Translations under genes and position numbers: made by a program
The notes under the pieces: model-generated
Seen by the model: only the letters and a program-made list of their open reading frames with translations
Told to the model about the DNA's origin: nothing
Database searches by the model: none
Shown: positions 26,230 to 35,073 of the stretch, piece by piece
Numbering within the stretch: the first letter of the stretch is position 1
How the letters are laid out: the number at the start of each line of letters is the position of its first letter
From: Halobacillus fulvus
GTDB taxonomy: Bacteria; Bacillota; Bacilli; Bacillales; Halobacillaceae
Assembly (NCBI GenBank): GCA_004078665.1
Contig: SCFO01000005.1
Span: 1-64,000, forward strand
Length of the DNA stretch: 64,000 nt
Reading direction: 5' to 3'

Positions 26230-27579
26230 TTATTTCAGGCGTTTTTCTAACTCTTCTTTTTCTTTTTCAAATCCTGGTTTCCCTAATAAAGCGAACATAT
26301 TTTTCTTATAAGCTTCAACACCTGGCTGATCGAAAGGATTCACCCCAAGAATGTATCCACTGATCGCACATGCTTTTTCGAAGAAATAAACAAGGTAACC
26401 AAATGTGAAAGCATCACGCTTCGGCATATGAAGAATCAAGTTTGGTACTTGACCGTCCGTATGCGCAAGCATCGTGCCGAGGTACGCTTTTTCATTGACT
26501 TGGTCGACGGTTTTTCCTGCCAAGTAATTCAGGCCATCAAGGTTTTGCCCATCTTCTTCGAGCGTGATATCGGAAGCTGGCGTTTCCACATTCAAGACCG
26601 TTTCAAACAGATCTCTACGTCCATCCTGTACATATTGTCCGAGAGAGTGTAGATCCGTAGAGAAGTTGGCTGAAGCCGGGAAAATTCCTTTTTGATCTTT
26701 TCCTTCGCTTTCGCCGAACAATTGCTTCCACCATTCCGCGAAATACTGAAGGGATGGCTCATAGTTGACGAGCATCTCGATCGTTTTCCCTTTGTTATAA
26801 AGAACGTTACGAACGGCTGCATACTGATAGGCAGGGTTCTCAGACAGGTTGTCAGAGCTCAACTCTTGACGGGCTTTCTTTGCCCCTTCCATCATTTGAT
26901 CGATATCAATTCCGCTCACTGCAATCGGAAGTAGACCGACAGCTGTAAGTACAGAAAAGCGTCCGCCCACATCATCAGGAACGACGAAGCTTTCGTAGCC
27001 TTGTTCCGTCGCCAACGTTTTCAAAGCGCCTTTTTCTTTATCCGTTGTCGCATAAATACGCTTCTTCGCTTCTTCTACACCATACTTGTCTTCTAAGTAC
27101 TTACGGAAGAGACGGAAAGCAATCGCAGGCTCTGTCGTTGTACCACTCTTCGAAATCACGTTAATCGAAACGTCTTTATCTTTCAGGACGTCGAACAATT
27201 CATTCATGTATGGAGCACTGATGCTGTTTCCTACGAAAAATACTTGAGGTGTTTTACGATCTTCCGCTGCTAATTCATTGTAAAAGCTATGCGTAAGCAT
27301 CTCTAAAGCTGCTTTTGCACCTAAGTAGGAACCACCGATTCCAATCACTAATAGAACATCAGAATCAGATTTAATTTTTTCTGCAGATTGTTTGATTCGA
27401 TCAAATTCTTCGCGGTCATAATTTTCAGGAAGGTCTAACCATCCTAAGAAATCATTCCCCGCTCCAGTCTTATCATGTAAAGCTTCGTGCGCAACTGAAA
27501 CCGTACGTTGCATATACTCAAGTTCGTGTTCGCCGAAAAATGGCAACGCTTTTTCATAATCAAAACGAACGTGTGTCAT
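26230..27579 (-). CDS. pgi: Glucose-6-phosphate isomerase
   Basis: 449 aa, the length of Firmicute Pgi, interconverting glucose-6-P and fructose-6-P. Signatures are [14 protein letters not shown] (about 79-92), [17 protein letters not shown] with the sugar-phosphate-binding SGTT, and the catalytic Glu region [10 protein letters not shown]. It has its own promoter at 27624-27652 and a perfect cre-consensus site just upstream (27665-27680). Confidence 0.97.
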   Translation of the reverse strand: MTHVRFDYEKALPFFGEHELEYMQRTVSVAHEALHDKTGAGNDFLGWLDLPENYDREEFDRIKQSAEKIKSDSDVLLVIGIGGSYLGAKAALEMLTHSFYNELAAEDRKTPQVFFVGNSISAPYMNELFDVLKDKDVSINVISKSGTTTEPAIAFRLFRKYLEDKYGVEEAKKRIYATTDKEKGALKTLATEQGYESFVVPDDVGGRFSVLTAVGLLPIAVSGIDIDQMMEGAKKARQELSSDNLSENPAYQYAAVRNVLYNKGKTIEMLVNYEPSLQYFAEWWKQLFGESEGKDQKGIFPASANFSTDLHSLGQYVQDGRRDLFETVLNVETPASDITLEEDGQNLDGLNYLAGKTVDQVNEKAYLGTMLAHTDGQVPNLILHMPKRDAFTFGYLVYFFEKACAISGYILGVNPFDQPGVEAYKKNMFALLGKPGFEKEKEELEKRLK

Positions 27580-27623
27580 ATTATTCCCTCCAAATGGTTC
27601 GATTTTTTCCTTAGACCAATTTA

Positions 27624-27652
27624 ACTTTATCGAAACCTTTTGTTCAAATCAA
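27624..27652 (-). promoter_or_regulatory. SigA promoter of pgi
   Basis: On the minus strand TTGATT (27647-27652) and TAAAGT (27624-27629) are 17 bp apart, with start expected near 27617. Confidence 0.7.
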
Positions 27653-27664
27653 GCGAACATAAAA

Positions 27665-27680
27665 TTGTAAACGCATTCAT
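27665..27680. promoter_or_regulatory. cre (CcpA-binding) site upstream of pgi
   Basis: TTGTAAACGCATTCAT matches every fixed position of WTGNAARCGNWWWCAW. It is centred about 55 bp upstream of the predicted pgi start, 12 bp beyond the -35. That position is typical of CcpA-activated genes such as ackA rather than repressed ones. Confidence 0.65.
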
Positions 27681-27683
27681 CTA

Positions 27684-27719
27684 TAAAAAAAGACCTGAGT
27701 GCGAGACTCAGATCTTTTT
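27684..27719 (-). terminator. Terminator of yugJ
   Basis: A 10-bp stem with one mismatch (27691-27700 with 27706-27715), loop GCGAG, T6-7 on minus. It separates yugJ from the pgi promoter. Confidence 0.87.
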
Positions 27720-27730
27720 CCTTCTCTATA

Positions 27731-28897
27731 TTATTTGGACATTTCCAAAATCTTCTCCACATCCTGTTCGTGAAGTTCGCTAAAGTTACCGAATGGTCCG
27801 CGTTTCATTGCGCGGTCTACGATGACGTCGAATTTCTGATCATCGATATCGTAATCTCTTAACGTTTCTGGTGCACCAAGAGAACTCCAGAATGTGCGAA
27901 GCGCTTCAATTCCTTCTTTCGCTACTTCTTCGGTAGACTTTCCTTCAGCATTGACTCCGAAGACTTTCGTTGCCAGCTGTGCAAAGCGCTCTTCATTCAC
28001 GTGGAGATTATGCTTCATCCAGTTCGGGAACAGAATCGCCAGTCCGCCCGCATGCGGGATGTCATAGACGGCTGATACAGCGTGCTCAATGTTGTGGCTC
28101 GCCCAGTCTCCGCGATACCCCATTTGCAGCATACCGTTCAAGGCAAGAGTACCTGAATAAAGAATCGTTTCGCGGTGTTCATAGGATTCCAGATCCTCTA
28201 ACAATTTCGGCGCGGTATCGATTACTGTTCGAAGCACACCTTCAATCAGTTCATCCTGTACCGGTGAAGCGGTCGGATTATGGAAATACTGTTCGAATAA
28301 GTGTGTCATCATGTCGACGATGCCATAAATCGTCTGATCACGCGGAACAGAAACGGTGTAAGCCGGGTCTAAAATTGAAAAGGCAGGGTTCGTCAGCGGA
28401 GCAGCTCCCCAACCGTATTTTTCGTTCGTTTCCCAGTTCGTAATGACCGCTCCTGCGTTCATTTCGGAACCTGTTGCCGCAAGTGTCAGTACGGTGCCGA
28501 ACGGAACAGCAGCTTCAGGCTTCGCCTGGCGTGTAACTAAATCCCAGGCATCCCCATCATATTTTGCTCCTGCAGCGATCGTTTTGGTACAGTCAATGAC
28601 ACTTCCACCACCTACGGCCAGTAGAAAGTCGATGTCGTTCTCTTTGCAAATCTTCACGCCCTCATGGACGGTCGTCAATTTAGGGTTCGGTTCGACGCCG
28701 GACAGTTCAAAGACTTCGACGCCTGCTTCGTTTAATTGATTCATGACGTCATCATATACGCCATTCTTTTTAATACTTCCGCCTCCATAAACGATAAGAA
28801 CGTTCTTCGTTCCCTCCGGAAGCTGGTCGTTTAGTTGTTCAATTTGATTTTTACCAAAGATTAATTTCGTTGGATTGTGAAATGTAAAAGCATCCAT
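27731..28897 (-). CDS. yugJ: Iron-containing alcohol dehydrogenase, butanol dehydrogenase type (YugJ)
   Basis: 388 aa, group III alcohol dehydrogenase, NAD(P)H-dependent. Nucleotide-binding elements are [13 protein letters not shown] and [13 protein letters not shown]. Metal ligands lie in [16 protein letters not shown] and [11 protein letters not shown]. subtilis has the adjacent paralogues yugJ and yugK; only one copy is here. Ribosome site AAAGGAGGAG; promoter at 28932-28960. Confidence 0.92.
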   Translation of the reverse strand: MDAFTFHNPTKLIFGKNQIEQLNDQLPEGTKNVLIVYGGGSIKKNGVYDDVMNQLNEAGVEVFELSGVEPNPKLTTVHEGVKICKENDIDFLLAVGGGSVIDCTKTIAAGAKYDGDAWDLVTRQAKPEAAVPFGTVLTLAATGSEMNAGAVITNWETNEKYGWGAAPLTNPAFSILDPAYTVSVPRDQTIYGIVDMMTHLFEQYFHNPTASPVQDELIEGVLRTVIDTAPKLLEDLESYEHRETILYSGTLALNGMLQMGYRGDWASHNIEHAVSAVYDIPHAGGLAILFPNWMKHNLHVNEERFAQLATKVFGVNAEGKSTEEVAKEGIEALRTFWSSLGAPETLRDYDIDDQKFDVIVDRAMKRGPFGNFSELHEQDVEKILEMSK

Positions 28898-28931
28898 TAC
28901 AATAACTCCTCCTTTGATGGATTTCGGTTCA

Positions 28932-28960
28932 ATTATCCATCATTCAGAATCATATCTCAA
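28932..28960 (-). promoter_or_regulatory. SigA promoter of yugJ
   Basis: On the minus strand TTGAGA (28955-28960) and GATAAT (28932-28937) are 17 bp apart. Confidence 0.65.
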
Positions 28961-29039
28961 AGAATATGCAACGTGTATATTTTTCTCAGGCAGGCTCAAG
29001 CTATTAGAGATTGATGCTACAGAACAAGGAGGGTTGATG

Positions 29040-29273
29040 ATGAGCTGGATTCAAAGAGTTGCTTTATTACTTATTATTGTCGGAGCTATTAACTGGGGAC
29101 TGATCGGTTTTTTCCAGTATGATCTTGTAGCCGGATTGTTTGGCGGCGGAGAGCAGAGCGGTGCATTTGCGCGCGTGATTTACGCGCTTGTCGGAATCAG
29201 TGGCTTGGTCGCGATCTCCATCTACTTTGCCCCGGCAGCAGAATATGACCAGGCAACCGTAGAGTCGAAATAG
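29040..29273 (+). CDS. yuzA: DUF378 small membrane protein (YuzA)
   Basis: 77 aa. Two hydrophobic helices (about 5-27 and 44-65) surround the DUF378 signature INWGLIGFFQYDLVAGLFG. Two consecutive ATGs follow AGGAGGGTTG; the second (29040) has better spacing. Function unknown. It sits between yugJ and yugI, as in B. subtilis. Confidence 0.88.
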   Translation: MSWIQRVALLLIIVGAINWGLIGFFQYDLVAGLFGGGEQSGAFARVIYALVGISGLVAISIYFAPAAEYDQATVESK

Positions 29274-29345
29274 CTTTCATTATTTTATTTCTACGACCTA
29301 TTTAAGCGTAACGTTGATTTAACGTAGAAGTTCCATTGTAAAATC

Positions 29346-29379
29346 AAAAAAGAACGGACCATTTGAGTCCGTTCTTTTC
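29346..29379. terminator. Bidirectional terminator between yuzA and yugI
   Basis: A 12-bp stem AAAAGAACGGAC/GTCCGTTCTTTT with an A-rich left and T-rich right flank, between convergent genes. Confidence 0.92.
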
Positions 29380-29392
29380 CTATTCCCACAAA

Positions 29393-29779
29393 TTATTTGC
29401 GGAATTTTTCACGATCGTCAGACTGCTTGATCCAATCTTCAAGCTTGTCCTTCAATGTGTTGAAACCAGTTTGAGCTTCCTCCTGCTTTGGAGCAGCTGC
29501 TTGCTTACGAGGGCGACGAGGAGCAGCCTTAGGCGCTTCTTGTGTCGCACGGATGGATAGAGAATACTTTTTGTTCTTCTCATCAATGTTAAGGATTTTA
29601 ACCTGTACTTCGTCACCTTCAGAAAGATGCTCATTAATGTCTTTTACATATCCGTGAGTCACTTCGGAAATGTGAACTAATCCTTGCACTTGATCGTCAA
29701 GAGCAACGAACGCTCCGTAGGGTTGAATTCCTGTGACTTTACCTTCTAATACTTGACCTTCTTGAAACTTCTCTGACAT
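29393..29779 (-). CDS. yugI: S1 RNA-binding general stress protein 13 (YugI)
   Basis: 128 aa. A single S1 domain (residues ~5-75: GQVLEGKVTGIQPYGAFVALD, GLVHISEV, DEVQVKIL) is followed by a basic, Ala/Pro/Arg-rich linker and a short charged helix. GSP13-type proteins associate with ribosomes and RNA. ATG at 29779 after CAGGAG; a TTG three codons earlier is open but overlaps the ribosome site. Confidence 0.9.
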   Translation of the reverse strand: MSEKFQEGQVLEGKVTGIQPYGAFVALDDQVQGLVHISEVTHGYVKDINEHLSEGDEVQVKILNIDEKNKKYSLSIRATQEAPKAAPRRPRKQAAAPKQEEAQTGFNTLKDKLEDWIKQSDDREKFRK

Positions 29780-29931
29780 GCTATACAACTCCTGATATTT
29801 ATATTATTCGCTTCTTTTCACGCAATTAATGATTTTATCACAGTTTACTTGAATTAGCAAAGAGAGTTCTTGATATGTTCACATTCTTTTTCCAAACGCT
29901 GACCCTTCGACTAAGGGGGCATGATATAATA

Positions 29932-29940
29932 GATGCAGGG
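29932..29940 (+). promoter_or_regulatory. Extended -10 promoter element
   Basis: TGATATAAT (TATAAT at 29935-29940 with an upstream TG), about 60 bp before the XRE regulator start. No good -35 was seen. Confidence 0.55.
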
Positions 29941-30001
29941 ATCTATGATAATCATCGAGAATTGCTCCATAGATGAATCATGTACTAAAGGAGGAATTAG
30001 C

Positions 30002-30358
30002 ATGACAGTAGGAGATAACATTCGTAAATACCGTGAAATGAAAAACTTCACAAAAGATGAACTTGCGATGAAAGCACGTATGGGTGTTCACACTCTGGAG
30101 AGTTACGAAGCAAATGAACGTGTGCCAGAATTGGATACGATCCTGAAGATTTCTACTGTTTTAGATATCCCCGCCTCAGAATTGATGGAGTTCGACCATG
30201 AGGATGATACGCTCATCGACAGAGAACTCGAAAAGCTTGTCCAGGAAATCGGGGTCAAAAGCTCAAAGCTTATCCTGAAAAAAGCTCGTGATTTTTCAGA
30301 ACAGGACGTTTTGAAAGCTATGAATCTTCTTTATGAATTAAATCAGCAAAAAAAATAA
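30002..30358 (+). CDS. XRE-family helix-turn-helix regulator
   Basis: 118 aa. The N-terminal Cro/C1-type HTH (residues ~5-60: IRKYREMKNFTKDELAMKA, then HTLESYEANERVPELDTILKI) is followed by an acidic helical C-terminal region that could mediate oligomerisation. ATG at 30002 after AAAGGAGG; the longer open frame starts inside the promoter. It stands alone with its own terminator. Targets unknown. Confidence 0.88.
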   Translation: MTVGDNIRKYREMKNFTKDELAMKARMGVHTLESYEANERVPELDTILKISTVLDIPASELMEFDHEDDTLIDRELEKLVQEIGVKSSKLILKKARDFSEQDVLKAMNLLYELNQQKK

Positions 30359-30430
30359 AAAAATAGGTTTATAAACTTGTAAACATGGTTATATTAAATA
30401 ACGTAAGACTTTCTCGTATTCCCCCTGTGT

Positions 30431-30464
30431 AAGCAAAGCGAACGTTCGCTTTGCTTTTTTTTTG
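30431..30464 (+). terminator. Terminator of the XRE regulator gene
   Basis: A 26-bp perfect palindrome (30431-30456) ending in T9. Confidence 0.9.
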
Positions 30465-30574
30465 CCTTCAATCTGCTTTGGGCAAACGAAGGCTGATAGC
30501 TTCAACCTTCATGCTGAATACGATAGGATAGATGTGTATGCTTAAATGAACCAGAGATTCAAGGAGGGATTATT

Positions 30575-31762
30575 TTGAATCGATTTGAACAAATAACTCA
30601 ACGAGAAGGGACCCGTTCTGTGAAATGGGACCTCGTCAAGCAGATGTACAAAGATGAAGATGTCCTGCCGATGTGGGTGGCAGACATGGATTTCCAAACC
30701 CCAGAGGCTGTTAAGGAAGCGATCCAAAAACGAACCGAACATGGAATTTTCGGATATACATGGCCAGATGAAGAAGTAAAAACAACCATTAAATCCTGGC
30801 TGCACAAAAGGCATCAATGGGAGGTCAAATCTCCGTGGATCACATACAGCCCAGGCGTGATCCCGTCGTTGCACATGATCATTCAATCTTTGACAGAGAT
30901 CGGGGATCATGTTCTGATTCAGACTCCGGTCTATCCTCCCTTTTACAGTGTCGTGAAGGATCATGGACGTCATATTGTCAAAAATCCGCTGAAACTAGAG
31001 GGCACACGGTATGAAATCGACTTTGAAGATTTTGAACAAAAAATAAAAGACCACAATGTCCAAACGTTTATTTTATGTAATCCCCATAACCCAGTCGGTC
31101 GTGTTTGGACGAAATCTGAACTGACGCGTATGAAGGATATTTGCATAAAGCACGGGGTTACCATCGTTTCCGATGAAATCCATGCCGACTTAGTGCTGAA
31201 CGGTCACCGACACGTTCCGATCGCTTCTTTATCTGAAGAAGCTTCTGAACAAACGATTACATGCTTATCGCCTACGAAGACGTTTAATCTAGCAGGACTT
31301 CAGGCTTCTTATTTAGTGACGGAAAACGAAAAGTTCCGTCAAAAGCTTGAAAAGCAATTTAAAAATCAAGGAATGTTGATGCTGAATACGCTTGGTTTGA
31401 CGGCAATGGAAGCGGCTTATCGTGACGGAGAAGAGTGGCTGGAAGAACTCCTCACAACGCTCGAAGCCAATCGCGATTATGTCATCGATCGTTTCGAACA
31501 GGAAAACCGCCACATCCGCGTCTTCCCTGCTGAAGGAACCTATCTTCTATGGCTGGATTGTAGAAGCCTCGGCCTTTCAAATGAAGAACTGAAAACCTTT
31601 ATGAGAGAGCAGGCAAAGGTCGGACTGAATGATGGCGCTTCATTCGGCGAAGAAGGAGAAGGCTTCATGAGAATGAACATAGCCGCTCCAAGGCCGATTG
31701 TCGAAGATGGTACGAACCGGATCTTAGAGGCCGTACAAAAACTTGATAAAGCGAAAGTATAG
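30575..31762 (+). CDS. patB: PatB/MalY-type PLP-dependent C-S lyase (aminotransferase fold)
   Basis: 395 aa, fold-type I PLP enzyme. MWVADMDFQTP, GYTWPD and CNPHNPVGRVW are MalY/PatB signatures, and the Schiff-base Lys is in SPTKTFNLAG (about residue 230). The family acts as cystathionine beta-lyase or Cys-S-conjugate lyase. The start is TTG at 30575, with AAGGAGGG 8 nt before it. Position after yugI matches the B. subtilis order. Confidence 0.88.
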   Translation: MNRFEQITQREGTRSVKWDLVKQMYKDEDVLPMWVADMDFQTPEAVKEAIQKRTEHGIFGYTWPDEEVKTTIKSWLHKRHQWEVKSPWITYSPGVIPSLHMIIQSLTEIGDHVLIQTPVYPPFYSVVKDHGRHIVKNPLKLEGTRYEIDFEDFEQKIKDHNVQTFILCNPHNPVGRVWTKSELTRMKDICIKHGVTIVSDEIHADLVLNGHRHVPIASLSEEASEQTITCLSPTKTFNLAGLQASYLVTENEKFRQKLEKQFKNQGMLMLNTLGLTAMEAAYRDGEEWLEELLTTLEANRDYVIDRFEQENRHIRVFPAEGTYLLWLDCRSLGLSNEELKTFMREQAKVGLNDGASFGEEGEGFMRMNIAAPRPIVEDGTNRILEAVQKLDKAKV

Positions 31763-31766
31763 ATTT

Positions 31767-31806
31767 AAAAAACGCATGAAGCTAGGCTGCTTCATGCGTT
31801 TTTCTA
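31767..31806 (+). terminator. Terminator of patB
   Basis: A stem of about 15 bp AAAAACGCATGAAGC/GCTTCATGCGTTTTT with a TAGGCT loop and a T-rich 3' end. Confidence 0.9.
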
Positions 31807-31820
31807 AAACTAAGAGGATA

Positions 31821-32390
31821 TCATCCACTTTCCTCCTGTTTCTTATCTGGTTCTGTAGGGTCAGAAACCTCGTCTTGATCTGCATCGAGCGTAATTTTCC
31901 CACAAGCGATTCGTTCCCCCGAATCTCCGGATGGCTGGGACATCCCGTCGTCTGGTCCGCTTTGGATAATAATCGAAGTCCCTTCCTGTCTCAACAGTGA
32001 ATCCCGTCCTTCCTTAAGCTTTGCGTCTGGAAGCATCAATTCTACATCGACCATACCTCCGGGATCTGCTTCGACATTTGGAAGATCCCCTGCGTGCGAT
32101 CCTGCTTCATTCATTAAACCGTGCTCTTTGTTTAGAGGGTTGAAGTGGTTGCCTGCTGTCTTGAAATCCGGAGCGTCACACTTCGAGAATTCATGAATAT
32201 GAACACCGTGAACCCCCGGCTCAAGTCCCTCCACTTTAAGCTTTAAAGCTGTCCCCTCCGATCGTTCAGTAAATGTAGCCGTTCCGATTTTATCATTTTC
32301 ACTGTTATAAATAGAGGTTTCTAAAGGAGAGCGTTCATCTCCCATGCACCCGCCTAATAGCAGGACCAACACTAATACGTAACGTTTCAT
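31821..32390 (-). CDS. Cu/Zn superoxide dismutase-like lipoprotein with an altered Cu ligand
   Basis: 189 aa. A lipoprotein signal (LLLGGC, Cys 15) precedes a SodC domain. The HxH copper pair (GVHGVHIHE), bridging His (GNHFNP), zinc ligands (KEHG, SHAGD) and active-site Arg (GERIACG) are all visible. The fourth copper His, expected in a segment like IVIHEGPDD, reads IIIQSGPDD: His to Gln. SodC-like YojM of B. subtilis also has impaired copper ligands. Activity is therefore doubtful. Start chosen at 32390 after GGAGG; the longer frame is unsupported. The C-terminal tail is rich in Asp/Glu/Pro. Confidence 0.88.
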   Translation of the reverse strand: MKRYVLVLVLLLGGCMGDERSPLETSIYNSENDKIGTATFTERSEGTALKLKVEGLEPGVHGVHIHEFSKCDAPDFKTAGNHFNPLNKEHGLMNEAGSHAGDLPNVEADPGGMVDVELMLPDAKLKEGRDSLLRQEGTSIIIQSGPDDGMSQPSGDSGERIACGKITLDADQDEVSDPTEPDKKQEESG

Positions 32391-32448
32391 CCGATTACCT
32401 CCGATCGTACTCTTACGGGTAGTATTTCCATTCGCGGACAAAACATAC

Positions 32449-32475
32449 GAAAACCGGGTTCCTTAAGAACCCGGT
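32449..32475 (-). terminator. Terminator overlapping the end of the small membrane protein gene
   Basis: ACCGGGTTC/GAACCCGGT, 9-bp stem (32453-32461 with 32467-32475), then TTTTC on minus. It includes the last codons of the upstream gene. Confidence 0.75.
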
Positions 32476-32657
32476 CTGTGATCTTCGCTTTCTTTTCGAT
32501 ATTCAGAGTATAGATCGTTGTGCTTTTTCTCCTCTTTTTGTGAGGATTTTATGATGAGAATCATCGTAACGGCAGCTGCTACTAAAAAAATCAATAAGGT
32601 CATTATGGCAGGGATATATTCGGATTTATCATCCGGAAAATACAGAAACTCCATCAT
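32463..32657 (-). CDS. Small single-pass membrane protein of unknown function (64 aa)
   Basis: 64 aa: a short N-terminus (MMEFLYFPDDKSEYIPA), one hydrophobic helix (about 17-37), then a charged cytoplasmic tail (SSQKEEKKHND...). AAGGAG lies 10 nt before the ATG at 32657, which is long; the next ATG is one codon later. It lies 72 bp upstream of the sodC-like gene with a terminator between. I do not recognise the family. Confidence 0.65.
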   Translation of the reverse strand: MMEFLYFPDDKSEYIPAIMTLLIFLVAAAVTMILIIKSSQKEEKKHNDLYSEYRKESEDHRPGS

Positions 32658-32772
32658 AGAGCAACATCTCCTTCTTGTGCCATTATAGCAGATGAAAGAA
32701 GTCTCCTTCACCCCCTTCATTATTTCTTCACATTTCCTTTTTCTGATACACTATGCCTAAAGGAGGGTCAGC

Positions 32773-33153
32773 ATGTCCACATTTCAAACAGGAGACATCG
32801 TGAAAGCTCATTACAAATCTGGAATTTACATCGGTGAAGTTGCAGAGGACCGTAACCGGTTTTATTTAGTTCAAATCCTAGCGGTTGAAAAACACCCGAT
32901 GCAGGGAGATCTCCACAACCCCGGAAAGACCGAAGACGTCTTTTTCCACCAACGAAAAGCTCTCAGTTTTCGAGAAAAAGCGAACATCCAAAAGGAAGCG
33001 GTCCATCCTTATGAAGGCGTAGTTCCTGACTATGAAGCATCCCTTAAATCTTCCGTTGAGAAACTGAAGCAAAAACTGGAAAGAAGAGAATCTGAGTTCA
33101 ACTCTCATGCCAAAACACAATTAGAGGATTTGGAAAAACAGTACTTTGGTTAA
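32773..33153 (+). CDS. kapB: Kinase-associated protein B (KapB)
   Basis: 126 aa, matching the KapB family. FQTGDIVKAHYKSGIYIGE opens an SH3-like N-terminal domain, VLAVEKHPMQGDLHNP follows, and the C-terminus is an amphipathic coiled coil (SSVEKLKQKLERRESEF). In B. subtilis KapB is needed for the sporulation kinase KinB to feed the phosphorelay. It is called a lipoprotein there, but no lipobox is visible here. No kinB is next to it: patB, the sodC-like gene and a small ORF lie upstream. Confidence 0.88.
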   Translation: MSTFQTGDIVKAHYKSGIYIGEVAEDRNRFYLVQILAVEKHPMQGDLHNPGKTEDVFFHQRKALSFREKANIQKEAVHPYEGVVPDYEASLKSSVEKLKQKLERRESEFNSHAKTQLEDLEKQYFG

Positions 33154-33201
33154 TCCTCCCACACATGTTTTCCCGCGCAATGGTCACGTTTACAAGATCA
33201 T

Positions 33202-33230
33202 TTGTTTTTAAAGAAACGGTGTGGTAATTT
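33202..33230 (+). promoter_or_regulatory. Possible promoter of deoD
   Basis: TTGTTT (33202-33207), a 17-bp spacer, TAATTT (33225-33230). Only moderate matches. Confidence 0.4.
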
Positions 33231-33262
33231 AAAATAGTTAAAGTTATGAGGAGGTAATACAA

Positions 33263-33973
33263 TTGACGACACATATCGGTGCAAATCCTGGAGATATCGC
33301 AGATAAGATTCTACTTCCAGGAGACCCATTACGGGCTAAATATATTGCAGAAAACTTTTTAGAGGACGTAACATGCTATAACGAAGTTCGTGGCATGTAT
33401 GGTTATACAGGTACTTATAAAGGAGAACGCATCTCCGTTCAAGGAACAGGAATGGGCGTTCCTTCTATCTCCATTTATGTAAATGAATTAATCGAAGGCT
33501 TCGATGTGAAGAAGTTGATCCGCGTTGGATCTTGCGGTGCCCTTCAAAGTGATGTAAAAGTAAGGGACGTCATTCTCGCTTCAACTGCGACGACGGATTC
33601 TCAAATGAATCGGATGGTCTTCAACGGCATCGACTTCGCTCCAACAGCTGATTTCGGCTTGCTGAAGTCCGCTTATGAGGCAGGAGAAGAAAAAGGGCTG
33701 AATCTTCGTGTCGGAAACGTATTCACAAGTGACAGCTTCTATCGCGACCAGGCGATGGATCTTTTCAATCTGCTGGCTAAGTACAATGTGCTCGCCGTCG
33801 AAATGGAAACAACGGCTCTTTACACATTGGCAGCGAAATACAACCGCCAAGCGCTTTCTGTATTAACGGTCAGCGACCATATCTTGACGGGTGAAGAAAC
33901 GACAGCTGAAGAGCGTCAGACGACGTTCAATGATATGATCGAAGTAGCTCTTGAAGCTGCCATTCAGGACTAA
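33263..33973 (+). CDS. deoD: Purine nucleoside phosphorylase, DeoD type
   Basis: 236 aa, hexameric PNP family. Phosphate-binding [24 protein letters not shown], the nucleoside-binding [12 protein letters not shown] and the catalytic Asp in [10 protein letters not shown] are all present. It cleaves purine (deoxy)ribonucleosides to base and sugar-1-phosphate. The start is TTG at 33263 behind GAGGAGG. Confidence 0.96.
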   Translation: MTTHIGANPGDIADKILLPGDPLRAKYIAENFLEDVTCYNEVRGMYGYTGTYKGERISVQGTGMGVPSISIYVNELIEGFDVKKLIRVGSCGALQSDVKVRDVILASTATTDSQMNRMVFNGIDFAPTADFGLLKSAYEAGEEKGLNLRVGNVFTSDSFYRDQAMDLFNLLAKYNVLAVEMETTALYTLAAKYNRQALSVLTVSDHILTGEETTAEERQTTFNDMIEVALEAAIQD

Positions 33974-33975
33974 AC

Positions 33976-34005
33976 AATGCTCCCCGCCACATGGTGGGGA
34001 GCATT
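33976..34005. terminator. Hairpin between deoD and the convergent small gene
   Basis: AATGCTCCCC/GGGGAGCATT, 10-bp stem with additional inner pairing (GCCA/TGGT-like). Flanks are A/T-rich but lack a clean T run, so termination strength is uncertain. Confidence 0.6.
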
Positions 34006-34198
34006 ATTTATATAAAATAACCTCATTTTCATCCACGCTGATCACTTGATCTCCTACCCGCAACAAAAGCTGATGTTCTATGAAATCATACAAAACTCCT
34101 GAAAACGCCTCTTTTTCAGTCTGCAGCCAAATCACCGTCCCAACTTTTGCTTTAAACTTGGAAAGCGATGTTCCTGAGACTTCACAATGACCATTCAT
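34004..34198 (-). CDS. Small SH3-like protein, possible DUF2642 (64 aa)
   Basis: 64 aa of alternating beta strands (VGTVIWLQTEKEAFSGVLYD, HQLLLRVGDQVISVDENEVILY). The pattern recalls DUF2642/YuzF-type proteins of Bacillaceae, but I cannot confirm it. AAAGGA lies 13 nt before the ATG, so the real start could be slightly downstream. Convergent with deoD. Confidence 0.6.
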   Translation of the reverse strand: MNGHCEVSGTSLSKFKAKVGTVIWLQTEKEAFSGVLYDFIEHQLLLRVGDQVISVDENEVILYK

Positions 34199-34366
34199 TT
34201 GTCTCGATTGTCCTTTTTATTTTCTATTGTATGCTTCACCACTCGTTCGGGTTCTGTCCTAGGGTTTCTTTTGGCTCCTTCCCTGACGTTCAACTTTCCA
34301 TGAAGGCGATCCTTTGTAGCCCTTTCTGAAGTACACCCATTAATAAAGGCGTAGGCAAAGGAATTA

Positions 34367-34375
34367 TGATATAAT
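34367..34375 (+). promoter_or_regulatory. Extended -10 element upstream of yuiD
   Basis: TGATATAAT, about 65 bp before the yuiD start. No clear -35. Confidence 0.5.
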
Positions 34376-34440
34376 ATCCATACTCTTCATCGATCTTATT
34401 ATTAATTTTTCTACCACCTATAGTCAGAAAGGGTGTCACC

Positions 34441-34923
34441 ATGCTGTTAGATTTGCTACATAATTTCCCCTTGTGGGCATCGATTGCTTCCATTTTTTTC
34501 GCACAGGTCGTCAAAATTCCCATCAGCTTCATCGCTTCAAGGACATTTAATCCCAGTTTGGCTTTCAGTACGGGTGGAATGCCGAGCAGTCACTCTGCGG
34601 CTGTTACCGCACTTGCCACAGGTATTGGCATACAAAATGGTTTCGACTCCGGACTTTTTGCTGTGGCTTGCGTGTTCACCATCATTGTCATGTTCGACTC
34701 GACTGGCGTACGCCGGCAAACGGGTGAACAAGCCATCATGCTGAACATTCTGCTAAAGGATTTCAACCGTTTTGTAAGTGAGGCGCGAGACTGGGGAAAT
34801 AAAGAGGAGTATCAAAAGAAAGAAGATGTAAAAGAGCTCTTGGGTCACCAGCCGATTGAAGTATTTTTCGGTGGACTGACAGGAATCCTCCTAACATTTC
34901 TCCTTCATTTTCTTATTTATTAG
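34441..34923 (+). CDS. yuiD: Divergent PAP2-family membrane protein (YuiD)
   Basis: 160 aa, DUF212/divergent PAP2 family. Four hydrophobic segments are likely. The phosphatase-like motifs KIPISFIASR, GGMPSSHSAAVTAL and FDSTGVRRQTGEQA are conserved in this group, which is related to lipid phosphatases. Substrate unknown. Ribosome site AAAGGGTG. Confidence 0.9.
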   Translation: MLLDLLHNFPLWASIASIFFAQVVKIPISFIASRTFNPSLAFSTGGMPSSHSAAVTALATGIGIQNGFDSGLFAVACVFTIIVMFDSTGVRRQTGEQAIMLNILLKDFNRFVSEARDWGNKEEYQKKEDVKELLGHQPIEVFFGGLTGILLTFLLHFLIY

Positions 34924-34985
34924 ACGATTTCATTCGTTCATGTTCTCATATGAAGCATTCAAACGGTTATTGTTACACATTCAGA

Positions 34986-35018
34986 GGAGGAGGGACATTG
35001 TACATCCCTCCTCCTTTC
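34986..35018 (+). terminator. Probable terminator of yuiD
   Basis: GGAGGAGGGA pairs with TCCCTCCTCC (34986-34995 with 35005-35014), then TTTCT. Confidence 0.65.
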
Positions 35019-35040
35019 TATCACCCATAAAAGACCACAC

Positions 35041-35073
35041 AAAAAAGAGCACTCTCTCACAGGTGCTCTTTTA
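35041..35073 (-). terminator. Terminator of yuiC
   Basis: AAAAGAGCAC/GTGCTCTTTT (35043-35052 with 35063-35072) with T6 on minus. The stem includes the yuiC stop codon. Confidence 0.87.

Noticed and set aside
34986-35014. GGAGGAGGGA hairpin as a ribosome-site-like regulatory RNA
   Set aside because: It lies at the 3' end of yuiD and is followed by no start codon at proper distance; an ordinary terminator is simpler.
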